Positions 34,822 to 35,590 of a DNA stretch of 35,590 nucleotides are shown here, one piece after another. Origin of the DNA: Ruegeria haliotis (lineage in GTDB: Bacteria > Pseudomonadota > Alphaproteobacteria > Rhodobacterales > Rhodobacteraceae); assembly GCF_013377785.1 (NCBI RefSeq), contig NZ_JABXWT010000025.1, positions 1-35,590 on the forward strand, read 5' to 3'. Position 1 is the stretch's first letter. Each line of letters starts with the position of its first letter. The notes under the pieces are model-generated. The model made no database searches and was not told the DNA's origin. It saw only the letters and a program-made list of their open reading frames with translations. Both the position numbers and the translations under genes were made by a program.

Positions 34822-35568
34822 CTACAGTTCAGCTTGTACTAGGGTTGAATAGTGTTCAGCGCCCTGAACCAAGTTTATTCTGGCTTTTTCACCAAACACA
34901 CCCTTTAGCGAGTGAGACATTTCAACCGGCGACCAAGTGTCATTAGTCCCGTGCCAAAGGACGACGTCGCACTGCACCGCTGACATAGTTTCGCTCCAAT
35001 CCGCGACATAGGCGCTGATAAATGCAAGATAGGCCGCTGGCCTCTGTACGAAGCTCTCCGATAGCGCCTTTTTCATAACGCTGACGAAGGTCTCGTCTTC
35101 TAAAAGAACTCTTTCCGCAGGGCCGCACTTTGCGAACAATACTTTGACCATAGTTTCTGGAAAAAACCGGGTCAGCAAACTTTGAAGACGCGTCAGAAAT
35201 CGGAGTATCCTTGGACGCTTCATGGCCAACTCAAAAACAGGTTTTCCCGCCATCTTGGGTAGAAAATCACCTATGAAAAGTGGGGCAGCGGGCGATATCA
35301 ATGTTAGTCGGCCAACCAGGTTTGGCCTGGACGCCGCAACTTTTATTGCCGCCATGGCGCCGATGGAAAAGCCAACCACATGCACACACTCGCCGTCGGT
35401 TTCCCCCAACGCTGCATCTATGGCATCACAAAGATCTGCGTCGATGGCCTTCGGATCAAAGTTTAGCAAATTCAGAGCAATGGCTTCAATACCAGGATTG
35501 GCCTTACTTAGTAGCTCCGCATCTGATGGGCTGCCAGGCATACCGTGGCAAAACACTACTTTCTTCAT
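34822..35568 (-). CDS. Alpha/beta hydrolase
   Basis: The protein has 248 residues. It shows the oxyanion HGMPGSP (residues 8-14), the nucleophile elbow GFSIGA, an acid in WHGTNDTWSP and the catalytic His in GAEHYSTL near the C-terminus, so the full Ser-Asp-His triad is present. The cap region is helical. The substrate is unknown; esterase or lactonase activity would fit. The ribosome site is weak. It is the last gene, with its upstream region cut by the window end. Confidence 0.87.
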   Translation of the reverse strand: MKKVVFCHGMPGSPSDAELLSKANPGIEAIALNLLNFDPKAIDADLCDAIDAALGETDGECVHVVGFSIGAMAAIKVAASRPNLVGRLTLISPAAPLFIGDFLPKMAGKPVFELAMKRPRILRFLTRLQSLLTRFFPETMVKVLFAKCGPAERVLLEDETFVSVMKKALSESFVQRPAAYLAFISAYVADWSETMSAVQCDVVLWHGTNDTWSPVEMSHSLKGVFGEKARINLVQGAEHYSTLVQAEL

Positions 35569-35590
35569 GATCGTATTCCCGAGTGGTTTA

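Overview
The window looks like chromosomal or megaplasmid DNA from a marine alphaproteobacterium of the Rhodobacterales (Roseobacter clade). The signs are the protein flavour (ClpB, PyrF, the 41-residue L36, a Pol IV with an N-terminal zinc ribbon), dense co-directional operons and GGAG-type ribosome sites. No rRNA or taxonomic marker is present, so this placement is an inference from protein resemblance.

Layout. Positions 1-3,000 hold the periplasmic methionine-sulfoxide repair pair msrP-msrQ and a two-gene unit of a DUF4142 protein and a small cupredoxin. Positions 3,000-12,400 are housekeeping: clpB with a heat-shock-like promoter, a small lipoprotein, pyrF, a possible small RNA, dinB, an N-formylglutamate amidohydrolase, tRNA-Val(GAC), rpmJ, an iron-type ABC binding protein, and an XRE-cupin regulator translationally coupled to a GNAT acetyltransferase.

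The most interesting region is 12,409-25,275, where ten co-oriented minus-strand genes lie together. In transcription order they are a hybrid sensor kinase, two di-haem cytochrome c peroxidases, a Tat-exported Rieske protein, a large molybdopterin oxidoreductase, a HEAT-repeat protein, a pseudoazurin-type cupredoxin, moeA, and an OmpR-type response regulator. Two peroxidases beside an AioBA-like Mo/Rieske pair is the gene set described for dissimilatory iodate reductase (idrABP1P2). Two of the four arsenite-site residues of arsenite oxidase appear replaced, which argues against a true arsenite oxidase. I propose an iodate-reducing respiratory module with its own electron donor (pseudoazurin), cofactor enzyme (MoeA) and two-component control. 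A tandem 20-bp-period repeat just upstream of the first peroxidase promoter is a candidate response-regulator site.

Positions 25,375-26,753 hold phenylalanine hydroxylase and a divergent Lrp/AsnC regulator. From about 26,800 on, gene density falls and the region looks accessory: a TetR/old-yellow-enzyme pair with a clear operator-like palindrome, an orphan antitoxin-like protein, and a decayed type I restriction HsdR gene (5' truncated, one in-frame amber codon). There is also a NIPSNAP protein and an alpha/beta hydrolase. Two diverged direct copies of an unusual ~350-bp noncoding element (about 27,260-27,610 and 33,410-33,770) bracket the nemA-hsdR stretch. Each copy carries mirrored arrays of 17-bp sites around a short palindrome, and I do not recognise the element.
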